Assembly: GCF_000400935.1 (NCBI RefSeq)
Contig: NC_021280.1
Coordinates: 992,001-1,056,000, forward strand
Reading direction: 5' to 3'
DNA length: 64,000 nucleotides
Source of the DNA: Spiroplasma chrysopicola DF-1
GTDB taxonomy: Bacteria > Bacillota_I > Bacilli_A > Mycoplasmatales > Mycoplasmataceae
Shown here: piece after piece, positions 39,394-50,113 of the stretch
Layout: each line of letters opens with the position of its first letter
Position numbering within the stretch: the first letter of the stretch is position 1
Made by a program: the position numbers and the translations under genes
The notes under the pieces: generated by a model
The model's database searches: none
What the model saw: only the letters and a program-made list of their open reading frames with translations
What the model was told of the DNA's origin: nothing

Positions 39394-39806
39394 AGCTTTA
39401 GTGAGAAATATTTTAAATAAATATTTCCTTTCCTTTCTAATATAATTAAATTATTAATAAAAAATGCTTTTTATAAGTTATTATTAAATTATTTATTAGA
39501 TCTTTTTAGTATAAAGTTTTAGTTTTCTAGTTAATATTCTAATATATTTCTATGGATTAATTATATCATAGAAAAATTTTTTATTAAATGAGAAGAATTT
39601 TAGGATGGAATAAATTATAAGGTTATTAAGAGCTATTTTTAAATGATTATTTTCATATTATAAGCATTTAAAAAATCAATAATCTTATTTACCTATAAAT
39701 AGAATAATTAACTTTCTTAATATCACAATAATATTGCCAAACAACGGATAAATTATTACATTGTTTATTAATTATTTAAATAATAAATTCAACCTATCTT
39801 TTTACT
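39394..39806. other. gene-free region with surface-protein promoter
   Basis: No gene. It holds the promoter of the repeat protein (39,547-39,574) and, at about 39,602, a copy of the GGATGGAATAAATTAT motif with a following imperfect hairpin. Confidence 0.5.
39547..39574 (-). promoter_or_regulatory. promoter with overlapping inverted repeat for the Ig-repeat gene
   Basis: TATAAT on the minus strand at 39,565-39,560 lies inside the inverted repeat TTTCTATG-N12-CATAGAAA. This is a possible operator on the surface-protein promoter; the -35 element is weak. Confidence 0.45.
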
Positions 39807-40595
39807 TTAATGTAAAACTTTATTTGATGGCTTTTTTCTTTTTTTAATTTTTGCTCAAGCAACATTTGATCATGTTGGATGTAAAAACTGGTTTTGTTGT
39901 AAATCATAGATTGGTTTAAAAAACCACAGTGGTAAAACCCCAATCAGAATGACAACCGGACCAATTACAAAAAAGAAAACGGCGCTAATAGCTGGTCGTG
40001 ACCATTCTTTCATATGTCATCCTTCTGGAAATAAACATGTCATATATCAATAGGTATCTAAAATATATTCAGTTCCAAAATAGTTATTAAATAATTCAGC
40101 ACATAAGTAGATAATAATTAAAATAATCACTGACCTTGAAACAGTCCGATGGTCAAATTTATAATTAGTAATACCATACCAATAAACATATAAATAACCA
40201 TAAGTAATCAACCCATGACCAAAATAATATTCATAATATCAAAAACTACTTGGATAATAATTTAATGGTACCGCTAAGGCAAATAATGGCCCGGTAATTG
40301 CTAAAGGACCAAAACACTCTAAGAAAATTTTTTTTGGATAAATTAATAAAATTATTAAGGCAAAACTTGTAATAGTACAAACTTGCAAATAAAAATAGGA
40401 AATAATATTATTAAACCCTTTTTCCATTGCATAACTAATAAAATGTGAAACTTGGACAATAATAATTAATATTAAAATAATTCCTCTCAAATAAAGCTTT
40501 TTGGTTGTTTTAGCATAAAATTTTGGGAACATATTTAAAGATAAACAAGCAAAAACAATTAGAACAATAGCAATTAATCAATAAAAAGTTGTCAT
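39807..40595 (-). CDS. TIGR02206/YwaF-like multi-pass membrane protein
   Basis: 262 residues, ATG at 40,593-40,595, many TGA Trp. About seven membrane segments. LYLRGIILILIIIVQVSHFI, the Trp/Tyr-rich WYYEYYFGHG and HGLITYGYLYVYWYGI fit the YwaF (TIGR02206) family of integral membrane proteins of unknown function. The C-terminus is basic and cytoplasmic. Function not known; a small gene precedes it. Confidence 0.7.
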
Positions 40596-40601
40596 TATTT
40601 T

Positions 40602-40685
40602 TTAGTCTTTTGTTTTTTGTGGCTTTCTTCTTTTTACATAAAATTTCTTTTGTTCTAAAAATGGTTCCAATTGTTTTAACATCAT
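40602..40685 (-). CDS. 27-residue basic peptide
   Basis: Two adjacent ATG codons after AAGGGAGCAGTTAAA; stop TAA 6 bases before the YwaF-like start. MMLKQLEPFLEQKKFYVKRR. Good ribosome binding site and spacing, but too short to classify; it may be a leader peptide. Confidence 0.4.
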   Translation of the reverse strand: MMLKQLEPFLEQKKFYVKRRKPQKTKD

Positions 40686-40848
40686 TTTAACTGCTCCCTT
40701 ATAAATTAATAATTTTTGATATTTTTAATAATTTAATAAAACTGTTATCCAAGGTAATTATAGTATATAAAAAAAATAATTTACAATTGAATTTTATTTT
40801 TATCTTTAAAAATTTAATTAATTTGATTTGTTTTGGCAATTTTTATTA

Positions 40849-41087
40849 TTATTTTTTAACTGGAAGATCAATTAATTTAGCATAATACAGTTGAATAAAT
40901 GTTACTATAGCCCCCAAAACTATAACACTACTTGTCTCTAAGGTAAATAAGACTAAAATTTGTAACCAAAAATAATAAATAGTGTACGGAGTAATTGAAT
41001 ATTACTTGATCTTGTTAACGGTTTTACGATATTTTTAACAACAAAATTATCATTTAAAATTTTGTTCCTCATCAGTTTTGCATTCAT
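40849..41087 (-). pseudogene. remnant of an ABC-transporter membrane domain
   Basis: A frame from ATG 41,085-41,087 stops early. A second frame continues with YFWLQILVLFTLETSS, VIVLGAIVTFIQLYYAK and LIDLPVKK before TAA. The latter resembles a transmembrane stretch of an ABC exporter of the bacteriocin/lipid type. The nucleotide-binding part is missing. At least one frameshift plus truncation. Confidence 0.5.
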
Positions 41088-41287
41088 TATTGCTCCATTT
41101 AATAAATATTTTTTTATTTAATTATAAACTATAAAAAGTGTTACAAAGAAAAAATATAAAATTGAATAACAAAAATATTTTTGTTAGAATTAGGATAGAA
41201 AATTATGACTGCTAGAAAAGGTTATCCTGAAATGACCCTAAACTTTTAATTCTCATAGAACATTAAAAATTTTGGAGGAAAAGAACA

Positions 41288-42409
41288 ATGTCAAAAATTA
41301 ATAACAAGTATTTTAAGATTACGCTTAGCATTGCAATTATAGCTTCAACCTTTTTAATATATGATTTCTTTCTTGCTGTTTTTGACCCAATGCCAAAATT
41401 TTCGCACTTACATTATGGTCTAAGAATTCTGACATACTATTCTTTTTTTACAATTCAAACTAATTATTTTGTCACAATCTTTTTTTACATTGTCGCTATT
41501 AAAATGCATAAAAAGAATCAATATCCACAATTCCCATTATTATTAGCAATCACAACCTATATTACAATTACAATGATTGTTTTTTGAGGGGGGATTGCTT
41601 CAAAAGGAAATGAACTTAATCAATATGATGTTTGGCATTGAATAGGAACAGTTGTTTTACATTTAATTATTCCAATCACAATGATTACATTTTTTTGTCT
41701 TACTAGTGGCGAAACCTATTATTTTTGAGAAGATCATGCAAAAAAAAATCTATGGTTAATTTTAATTTATATGTTTTTCTTCCTAATAACAACTCTAATT
41801 AAAGGAATTATTCTTCACCATTTTCAATATGATAGTGACATTATTTTTCCCTATTTTTTCTTAGATATCTATTCTAAGATTTGATTTTTTTTATTAACAT
41901 TAGCCTTATTAGCAATATTAACAATTACCATTGGAATGCAATACTTCTATATTTGAATTAATAACAAAGTATATTTAAAAAACCATAAAAATAAAAATGT
42001 CCACGAATGAATTCCACCAAATAATATTCGCTTAATATCAAAATTTGATCGTAAAATTAAAGTAGGAATCAGATTATCTCTTAGTTGTAATATTATAATC
42101 TTCATTATCAATCTTGTTTTGATTCTATTTTGAGCATTGTTAGCCATTGGTGAGGATATTGCAACCGGAGAGTCAATGTGATATGGTGCAGTTTCTCTTG
42201 CTGCCATATCTTTTATTATTTTAATAATTCTAATCCCAGCAGTTATATATACTAAAAAAGGTTCTCTGCAAGCAAAAAATTTAATTGCAATCCTAATGAT
42301 TATTTTAACAATTTTTAGTTGGTTCACTGTAATTGGACCAATTCTAGGAATTATTAGTATTGTAAAAATTCTAAAAGGAACAGAAACATCAGAATTAGTA
42401 CCCCACTAA
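41288..42409 (+). CDS. Pr6Pr-like multi-pass membrane protein
   Basis: 373 residues, ATG at 41,288 after GGAGGAAAAGAACA. Residues 1-220 hold about six membrane segments, with YYSFFTIQTNYFVTIFFYI (the F-TIQSN type motif of the Pr6Pr family) and WHWIGTVVLHLIIPITMI. The last 110 residues add three more segments (NIIIFIINLVLILFWALL and others) after a basic linker. Function of the family is unknown. It converges with ogt, with stops one base apart. Confidence 0.7.
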
Positions 42410-42410
42410 A

Positions 42411-42917
42411 TTAATTATTTTTTTCAAATTCTAACAACCAGTTTTTCAAACCTAAGCCAGCACGAAAACCAGTTAATTTCTTATTTTTTCCAATTACACG
42501 ATGGCAAGGAACAAAAATCAAAAGAGGGTTAGTCCCAATCGCATGGCCAACAGCACGAGTTGCTTGTGGACGATTAATAGTTTTTGCAACTGCTTGATAA
42601 TATTGTGTTTGCCCATATGGAATTGTTAACAAACTTTTTCAAACTGCTTTTTGAAATCCTGTTCCAATTAAATCTAATGGTAAAGTAAATGACTGACGTT
42701 GATGATTAAAATATTCTTCAAATTGTTGGATATATGGTGCTACTTTGCTTTCATTTTCGATTAAAACAATTTCCTGGCCTTTCACCTTATTCACATAATT
42801 AATTAATTCTTGTTCCGTTTGACCAACAAAAGTCAATCCTTGTTCCGAACATGCTAATATTCAAGGCTCAGTATTAATTGTTATTTTTTGATAATATCAT
42901 GATACTACTGGTTGCAT
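42411..42917 (-). CDS. ogt: methylated-DNA-protein-cysteine methyltransferase
   Basis: 168 residues, ATG at 42,915-42,917, four TGA Trp. Active site PCHRVIGKN with the acceptor Cys, preceded by IPYGQTQYYQAVAKTINRPQ and VGHAIGTNPL, all typical of Ogt/MGMT. It repairs O6-methylguanine by suicide transfer of the methyl group to cysteine. Confidence 0.96.
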
Positions 42918-42966
42918 TGTTATCCCACCTTTATAATATAATTAAATACATTGTATCAAAATAAAA

Positions 42967-42995
42967 AAATAGATGATCTTTATAATCATCTATTT
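42967..42995 (-). terminator. intrinsic terminator of the riboswitch-controlled operon
   Basis: 11-bp stem AAATAGATGAT / ATCATCTATTT, 7-base loop, T7 on the minus strand. About 25 bases after the 121-residue gene. Confidence 0.8.
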
Positions 42996-43020
42996 TTTTA
43001 TTTTAATTTTTATTAATTTT

Positions 43021-43386
43021 TTATTTACGAATTAAAACTCAACCAAGAGCTCCAATTCCAATTAGTAAATTAGGAACTGCTCCCAAATATGTTCATACTG
43101 ATTTATAATCGGCATTAACAAAAAAACCAATTAAAAAGATTATCGCTAAGCCAGTAATAACTGATCCTCAAATAAATGATCAAATGCCCGGTTTAACTGA
43201 AAATGGAATTAAAATATATAAAATCCCTAAAATTAATAATAACGGTCAAATTAATGACACTTTGTCATTTCCCCATCCGTAAATTGATAATGATACCGCA
43301 ACCCCGGCAGCTGATAAAATTCCAATTAAGATAATTCAAGTAGCACCAATTAGCATCAATATTTTTGGTCAAGTAAGTGTTTTCAT
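43021..43386 (-). CDS. small integral membrane protein
   Basis: 121 residues, ATG at 43,384-43,386 after AAGGAGAAAAAAT. Four membrane segments fill it; Trp-rich (seven TGA). Last gene in the series permease - lipoprotein - membrane protein downstream of the cobalamin-type riboswitch. Family not recognised. Confidence 0.7.
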
Positions 43387-43439
43387 TATTTTTTCTCCTT
43401 TAATATTTAATTATACCGCAAAGCCAATCAGAGCACAAT

Positions 43440-44429
43440 TTATTTTAAACTAGTACTATTTTGGTAACCTTTGGCATTAAACGAATAAAAATCCCGTTCT
43501 TGCAAATATTGATTAAATTCTGTAGAAGCAAAAGTTTTTGAACGATAAGGAATTAATTGACTTGAAGTATAAGCTTTCTCACCCTTAGCATCTAAAATTG
43601 AAAAATAATATCCCCAGTGTGGTGAATCATATTCTACAATGTTAAAGTTATTATCAATTCAATGCTCCTTAAAATTAAGCGTTAAGGCAAAAACATGCTC
43701 TTCTGGGGTGATTTGTAATTTAATTGAATCTTCTGTAATTAAACTAAGCGGAACATTCATTCCAACAGTTAGGGGGTTACTTGTGTTACTTCAAACCCCA
43801 TAAATATCTTGCTGAGTCTTTGTTGTTAAAAGCTTGTCTCATTTATTAGAATTCCACCAAACAAATTGTTCACCATCTGAACCCGGTTGAATTGGATGAC
43901 CATCACTAATTGTTCCATGGTTCTTAAATTCTGCTTGAAATTTATCATTTAACTGTTTCATATTTTTACTATTTTTAATATCTGCTCATTTTTGATTAGG
44001 AAAAACTGAACGGCCATTAACTCATGTATTTTGAGTTAAAAAGGACTCAGAACCATAATAGTTTTCATTCTCTTGCAAAATAATTGGTTCTAAAATATGC
44101 GTTGTTAATTCTAAATTAGCAGAATCACTAAATTTTAAATATTTAGCCGCTTCTGATAACGTTGTTGCTTGTTCTAAATATAAATACAGATAATGATTAT
44201 CCTCTAGATCAACCCAATTAGTTTGTTGATACGGATTTGTGACTGATGGTAATAAATAACCATTATAACCAACCCCAATTCCATTTGTGACTGATGTTTT
44301 TAAATTCCCTAATCATTGTGGAATCGGAACTTGATCATTAACTGTTTTTTTAGTCTGACATGCCACCAATAATAATGATGGACTGACAGTAATCGTTGTA
44401 CTTAACATTAATAATAAAAGTTTTTTCAT
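43440..44429 (-). CDS. lipoprotein
   Basis: 329 residues, ATG at 44,427-44,429 after AGGAGGAAAAGA. Signal peptide with lipobox LLLVACQ; mature protein is surface-exposed, Asn/Trp-rich, with no repeats. No match to BtuF or other binding proteins that I can see. It lies 55 bases after the permease stop and probably shares its transcript, so cobalamin-type control may extend to it. Confidence 0.8.
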
Positions 44430-44484
44430 TCTTTTCCTCCTTCTAATTTTAAAGATTATTATTTATTGTAATTTTCTTGTCTGA

Positions 44485-45279
44485 TTATTTATCCTGGTAA
44501 CTATTTTGTCAGAAAATAATTGTTGTGAAAACTAAGATTCAGGCAAAAATAATAATTGTTGGTAACCAAATATTATGTAATTGCGAAAAATAAGTTAAGT
44601 TCGGATATAAATTTGAATCCAAGATTCAGCTCGGAACATTTCAAAAGAAACTACTATTCATTAAATTAGCTAAAAAAGTTGTCGGGAAAAAATAACCTAA
44701 AAAATTTAAACTTTGATCACTACGAATAACTCCTAACGGAAATAACATTCCCGTTAAAAAAGCCAAGATTAAAAAGACACTAATTGCTAATACTAAAATT
44801 ATTTTTAAATCACGATGAAAATAGCCAATCATGATTCCAATTAAACCACTAACACTACTTGCTAAAATAATTGTTCACCCTAATGTTATCCAATTAATTC
44901 ATGACAAATGGATTGCTTGATAATAACTGGATATTGCTACTAACATTAATCAAAACCCCGCTGTTATACTTACACAAAAATTAATAAATAATAACGTAAT
45001 AATTAAGTGTCCTGTTGAAGCCCGTAGCAAATGTAATTGCCGAGCAAAGGTTGTTTGTTTAAACTCAAAAAAAGCAATTGGTAAATCAACCAACCCATTA
45101 ATAACAACCGCTAAAAGGATACTACCTGGCAATGCTAAAAAACTAGCATTACTATTAAACATATTTGTAACACGCGTACTAATAAAATATAAGGCAACTG
45201 GTAAAACAAACGATAATAGATAAGTGTGCCACGAAGTAAATCAATATTTACAAAGAACACGGAGTAATGGTAATTTCAT
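44485..45279 (-). CDS. ABC-2-type transporter permease
   Basis: 264 residues, ATG at 45,277-45,279, six membrane segments and a cytoplasmic FFEFKQTTFARQLHLLRAS loop of the kind that meets the ATPase in ABC-2 permeases; later MLFPLGVI and FLGYFFPTTFLANLM are typical of the family. No ATPase gene adjoins, so it must use one encoded elsewhere. It is the first gene after the cobalamin riboswitch and terminator. Confidence 0.8.
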
Positions 45280-45342
45280 TTTAAGTCCCTTCTAAAATAT
45301 CATATTTTTATGAGCGACCAATTTAATAACCTAACAAAGAAA

Positions 45343-45365
45343 AAAGCATTTAATTAAAATGCTTT
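45343..45365 (-). terminator. riboswitch expression-platform terminator
   Basis: AAAGCATTT / AAATGCTTT stem, 5-base loop, followed on the minus strand by six T. It lies between the aptamer and the permease start, as in transcription-terminating riboswitches. Confidence 0.8.
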
Positions 45366-45436
45366 ATATAACTTTATATCATTAAATTATTCAAAAAATA
45401 ATTACATGACTCACACCCAGGAGTTATATAATAGGC

Positions 45437-45585
45437 TAATTATTATTAGAGAGGTCTTCTGGCTTAACATCACTTTACTTACCCCCTTCCCAAAATTACT
45501 TTCAGTGGCTAATGGCTTTCATCCGTATTACAGTTGCTGGGACAGCATAAGAATTTCACTTATTTCCCTGGTTCTAACATAACTA
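45437..45585 (-). promoter_or_regulatory. cobalamin-class riboswitch
   Basis: The minus strand contains, in order, the conserved blocks AGTGAAATTC, GCTGTCCCAGCAACTGTAA, GGATGAAAGCC, AGCCACTG, GGGAAGG and AAGCCAGAAGACCTC (B12 box). These are the cobalamin (RF00174) aptamer consensus with correct order and spacing. TTAGA / TCTAA near the ends can close P1. Binding of a corrinoid should favour the terminator at 45,343 and reduce expression of the permease operon. Confidence 0.88.
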
Positions 45586-45626
45586 TTTTTATTAAATTGT
45601 CTTATTTATCATATCATACTTTTTCT

Positions 45627-46181
45627 TTACCCAACAATAATCTCATCTAATTTGACATCTGTTTGCTCTGTTGGCAATAACGCTGAATGCTTTTGCTCAT
45701 AAAACGCTAGACCTAATTTAAATCCCTGATAATCTGCAAAATAACGATCATAAAAGCCCCCACCATAGCCCAAGCGATTATTGTTATCATCATAACTAAC
45801 AATGGGAGCAATAATGACATCTAACTGATTTTTGTCGCTTATTTTAGGATTACTTTCCTTTGGTTCAAGTAAGTTATGATAGACTGGATGTGGTTCTAAA
45901 GTATTTAAAAGATTATTAATTACACAAAAGATTAATTCCTGGTCATCAATTCGTGGTAAACAAACGATTTTATCCTGCGCTAAAAGAGCTTTGATTAAAT
46001 CAACTGTCCCAACTTCATTATTAATAGAATAATAAACGCCAATTATTTTAGCTTTTTTAACAAGTGGATGGGCTAAAACTTTTTTAGCAATTTCCGCTGT
46101 TTTTCTCTCATGCAAACCTGGTTTAATTCCTTGCCGTGTTTGTAAACTATTTTTCCGTAACGTTTTTTTATTTTTTGGCAC
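45627..46181 (-). CDS. 5-formyltetrahydrofolate cyclo-ligase
   Basis: 184 residues from GTG at 46,179-46,181, overlapping the sufB stop. The C-terminal signature RLGYGGGFYDRYF and the basic start MPKNKKTLRKNSLQTRQGI are typical of the family, which converts 5-formyl-THF to methenyl-THF using ATP. Last gene of the suf operon here. Confidence 0.93.
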   Translation of the reverse strand: MPKNKKTLRKNSLQTRQGIKPGLHERKTAEIAKKVLAHPLVKKAKIIGVYYSINNEVGTVDLIKALLAQDKIVCLPRIDDQELIFCVINNLLNTLEPHPVYHNLLEPKESNPKISDKNQLDVIIAPIVSYDDNNNRLGYGGGFYDRYFADYQGFKLGLAFYEQKHSALLPTEQTDVKLDEIIVG

Positions 46182-47593
46182 TAACCAACACTACCTTCCA
46201 TATCCATTCGAATTAATTGGTTTAATTCAACAGCATATTCCATTGGTAATTCCCGCGTAAATGGTTCTAAAAATCCCATCACAATCATTTCTAAGGCTTG
46301 TTGTTCATTTAAACCACGACTTTTTAAATAAAATAGCTGCTCTTCTGAAACTTTACTTACTGTTGCTTCATGTTCAATTTGTGATTCATTATTAAAAACC
46401 TTATTTTGGGGAATTGTATCAGAATGTGATTTACCATCTAAAATTAAGGTATCACATTCCACCCGCGCTTTAGAATATTGAGCAGCAGGACCAATATGAA
46501 CAAGCCCACGATAGTTTGCTGTTCCACCATTAAAGGTCATTGATTTTGAAATAATTTTTGATGAGGTATATTTTCCTAAATGAATCATTTTTGCCCCAGC
46601 ATCTTGAATAACATTTTCCTTTGCCACCGCAATTGAAATACATTGGCCCTTACTATGATCACCTTTTAAAATAATGCTTGGATATTTCATATTAATTCGT
46701 GAACCAATATTCCCATCAATTCATTCCATTTGACCATTTGTGTCAACAATACTACGTTTTGTTACTAAGTTAAGAACATTATCACTTCAATTCTGAACGG
46801 TTGTATAACGCATTTTGGCATTTTTACCAACAAAGATTTCAACAACCGCCGCATGCAATGAATCTCGTGAATAAACAGGAGCAGTACACCCTTCAATGTA
46901 ATGTAATTCAGCGTCATCATCAACAATAATTAATGTTCGCTCAAATTGCCCACCATTTTCATAATTAATTCGGAAATATGCTTGTAACGGTTTATCTAAT
47001 TTAACACCCTTAGGAACATAAATAAATGATCCCCCTGACCAAACAGCACTATTCAAAGCAGCATATTTATTATCAGTATTTGGCACTAATGTCGCAAAAT
47101 ATTTTTTAAATAATTCTGGATGTTCACGTAAAGCACTATCACAATCTAAAAATATCACCCCTTTTGCTTCGACTTCTGCTAACATGCTCCCATAAACTAA
47201 TTCACTATCATACTGTGCTTTAATTCCTGCTAAATAATCCCGTTCCGCTGCTGGTAAACCTAAGCGATCAAAAGTGTTTTTAATTTTTTCTGGCACATCA
47301 TCTCATGTAGTTGCGACATGATCAGTTGGTTTAATGTAATAAACATAATCATCAAAATTCATAAATGATAAATCGGGTCCTCATTTTGGATTATTAATTT
47401 TTAAAAACTGGTGATATGAATCAAGACGAAACTGTAACATTCATTCTGGTTCACTTTTATAATGTGAGATTGTCCGAATTACCTCTTCATTAATTCCTTC
47501 CCCCGTATTATAATATGAAATTTCTCCATCATTAAACCCATACTTATAACTTGAAAGATCTTTAATTTCTTGTTCTTGTTTTAATTTTGGCAT
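46181..47593 (-). CDS. sufB: Fe-S cluster assembly scaffold SufB
   Basis: 470 residues, ATG at 47,591-47,593. [39 protein letters not shown] and the C-terminal [21 protein letters not shown] are hallmark SufB segments. Forms SufBC(2)D with SufC and SufD and assembles clusters from SufS/SufU sulfur. 15 bases after sufU. Confidence 0.97.
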
Positions 47594-47608
47594 TTTATCA
47601 CTCCTTGC

Positions 47609-48049
47609 TTATTGATTATCATTTGTTAATAATTTTAAATAACCATTAACCCCAATTGTCGCACATTTAATGCGATTTGGTTGTTTAGGGACATTGGTAA
47701 AGGCAACTAATTCATCTAGTAAATCTTCTTGGTATGGTTTCGCATAAATCATTGCCAAGTAATTTTCAATAATTGTAATTGCCATTGATACTGATTTATT
47801 AATTATTAAATCAGCAATAATATCGGTTGTTGAAGTTGAAATCGCACATCCAACACCCTCAAAACTAGCGTTACTAATGACATCATCCTTGATCAATAGC
47901 TCTAACTGTAAATCATCAATACACGAATCAGAGGCTTGATGAATATACAATGTATCCTCTTGTTTTGTTAATCCTTTATGACGAGGATTACTATAGTGAT
48001 CCATAATGATTTGACGAAGATATAACGGATCTTTATTATCAATATTCAT
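47609..48049 (-). CDS. sufU: SufU-type sulfur transfer protein
   Basis: 146 residues, start at 48,047-48,049. Three conserved Cys in ASDSCIDD, GVGCAISTS and RIKCATIG bind zinc in SufU, which accepts persulfide sulfur from SufS. Typical firmicute arrangement next to sufS. Confidence 0.95.
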   Translation of the reverse strand: MNIDNKDPLYLRQIIMDHYSNPRHKGLTKQEDTLYIHQASDSCIDDLQLELLIKDDVISNASFEGVGCAISTSTTDIIADLIINKSVSMAITIIENYLAMIYAKPYQEDLLDELVAFTNVPKQPNRIKCATIGVNGYLKLLTNDNQ

Positions 48050-48050
48050 A

Positions 48051-49277
48051 CTATAACCTTCCTAAAAATGTTGTTTCATTTTTGATTGCTTGAACTAATT
48101 TATCAATATCATTTTTATCATTATATATTGTAAAACTAATCCGGACAGTATTTTTTTCATTAATTACGCCCCCAATTAATCGCGCACAATGATCACCACT
48201 GCGCACAGTAATATGATCAATTGTCCCTAAGTGGGTTGCAACATCTTGAGCAAAGACTTCCTTAATATTAAAGACTAAGATTGGGGTTGGGGTTGTTTTA
48301 TTATAAATAATAACTTTATCACTTAAATGCTGGTCAAATTGCCTAACAGCATAGGCTTTTAAACTTTCCGCATAACTAATAATGTTATCTAAACCAATTT
48401 TTTGGATAAAATCAAGAGCGGCCCCAAAACCAAAGATTCCACTAGCATTAGGGGTTCCTCCTTCAAAACGAGCAGGAATGGATTTTTTATGATAAGTTAA
48501 ATCTGTTGGATTAATGGCACTATTCATTCCCCCACCCAAAAGTAAAGGTTCTAATTGTTCTAACAAGTTAGTTTTTCCTCATAAAATCCCAACTCCAGTT
48601 GGACCAAACATTTTATGAGCAGAAAAAACAATAAAGTCAGCTCCTCATTCTTGGACATCGGTTTTGGTATGTAATACCCCTTGCGCACAATCAACTACAA
48701 CAATAATATTTGGATTTATTGTTTTAATTCGTTTAACAATCCCTTGGACATCATTTTCATAGCCAAGAATATTGGGGATATTAGCAAAGGTAACAATTTT
48801 TGTTTGTGGACCAATGACCTTTTCCAAAGCTGTAATATCAATCTGATAGTTTTGCTCTGGTAAATACTTAATTTTGCCCTGGCATTCTTTTGCTAACCGA
48901 TATCATGGTAAAATATTAGCCCCATGTTCTTGCTGAGTTAAAAAAATTTCATCACCTGGTTGCATAATTGATTTTAAACCATAAGCAATTTGGTTAATTC
49001 CAGCTGTTGTTCCAGCGGTAAAAACAATTTCTTCAACTTTCGGGGCATTAATAAATTGTTGGACTTTAACTCGAACTTCCTGAAATTTAGCAGCCGTTTG
49101 ATATGCTAAATCACTATCAGTATTATGAGGATTAGTTCCATATTTAGCATAATAATCGACAATTGCGTTAATCACACTTTGTGGTTTTAATGTTGTTGCC
49201 GAATTATCAAAATAAACTTCATTGGGATGATTGGTAAAAAATGGAAATCAAGTTTTAGCTTCACGAAAATCTTTCAT
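48051..49277 (-). CDS. sufS: cysteine desulfurase SufS
   Basis: 408 residues, ATG at 49,275-49,277. PLP enzyme with YFDNSATTLKP, TAGTTAGINQIA, QQEHGANILPW, PLP lysine in SAHKMFGPTG and active-site Cys in RSGDHCARL. Releases sulfur from cysteine for cluster assembly. One base from sufU. Confidence 0.97.
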
Positions 49278-49279
49278 TG

Positions 49280-50113
49280 TTATTCACCAATTTCTGCATC
49301 AATTTCATTGATAATTTCCAATTGCAAGTCTGGATCAACAATCGCATCAATCACATTTTTAAAATAACCCATACAAATTAATTTTCGGGCTTGAGACACC
49401 GATAATCCTCTTGTTTGTAAATAAAAAATCTGGTCTGGATCTAACATCCCAACAGCATTAGCATGGCTAGCTTTAATATCATTTTCATCAATTAATAAAA
49501 TTGGGTCCGAAATTGCTTTTGCTGTTTTATCAAATACTAATAATCGTAATTCTTGATGTGCTTCTGATTTTGCCATTGTTTTTTCAATATGACTCGTACA
49601 TTTCACTTGTTGGAGTGCTTGATCTTTGGCAATCGAATAAGTTTTAATATCACTTAATGTTTGAGGGGCTAAATGATGAGCATAAAGATTAGCTGTTTTT
49701 TGATTACTATTAACCGCTAAACTAGCTAAATAATAACTAACAGCACTCCTTTTCCCTTCCAATTCAAAATTAACATTTGCCAACATATTAGTATTAGCAA
49801 TATTTAAATCATAGATTTTCGCTTTACTATTAGTACTATGATAATATGTAATATCACAATTCTGGTCTTGTTGGTTAGTTTTATAAATATTAATAATATT
49901 AACAATAACATTTTCTTCAAAACGAAATTTAACGGTTACCTTTTTATCAAAATAACAAAATAGTAAGATTGTAAAATCTTGTAAGTTTTTCGCGATTGTA
50001 ATTTCGATATGATCATTATCACTTGTTGCTCTTAGAACTAAATTTTGGTTTTCAGCTATGGTTATTAAGATATTATGGTCTGAATGAATTTTTTTATTAC
50101 TTGTTATTGCCAT
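49280..50113 (-). CDS. sufD: Fe-S cluster assembly protein SufD
   Basis: 277 residues. ATG GCA at 50,111-50,113, after AAAGGAAATA inside the end of sufC, is preferred to longer frames. Short and divergent for SufD; the C-terminal DIKASHANAVGMLDPDQIFYL and RGLSVSQARKLICMGYF are the conserved part that pairs with SufB. Confidence 0.93.
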   Translation of the reverse strand: MAITSNKKIHSDHNILITIAENQNLVLRATSDNDHIEITIAKNLQDFTILLFCYFDKKVTVKFRFEENVIVNIINIYKTNQQDQNCDITYYHSTNSKAKIYDLNIANTNMLANVNFELEGKRSAVSYYLASLAVNSNQKTANLYAHHLAPQTLSDIKTYSIAKDQALQQVKCTSHIEKTMAKSEAHQELRLLVFDKTAKAISDPILLIDENDIKASHANAVGMLDPDQIFYLQTRGLSVSQARKLICMGYFKNVIDAIVDPDLQLEIINEIDAEIGE

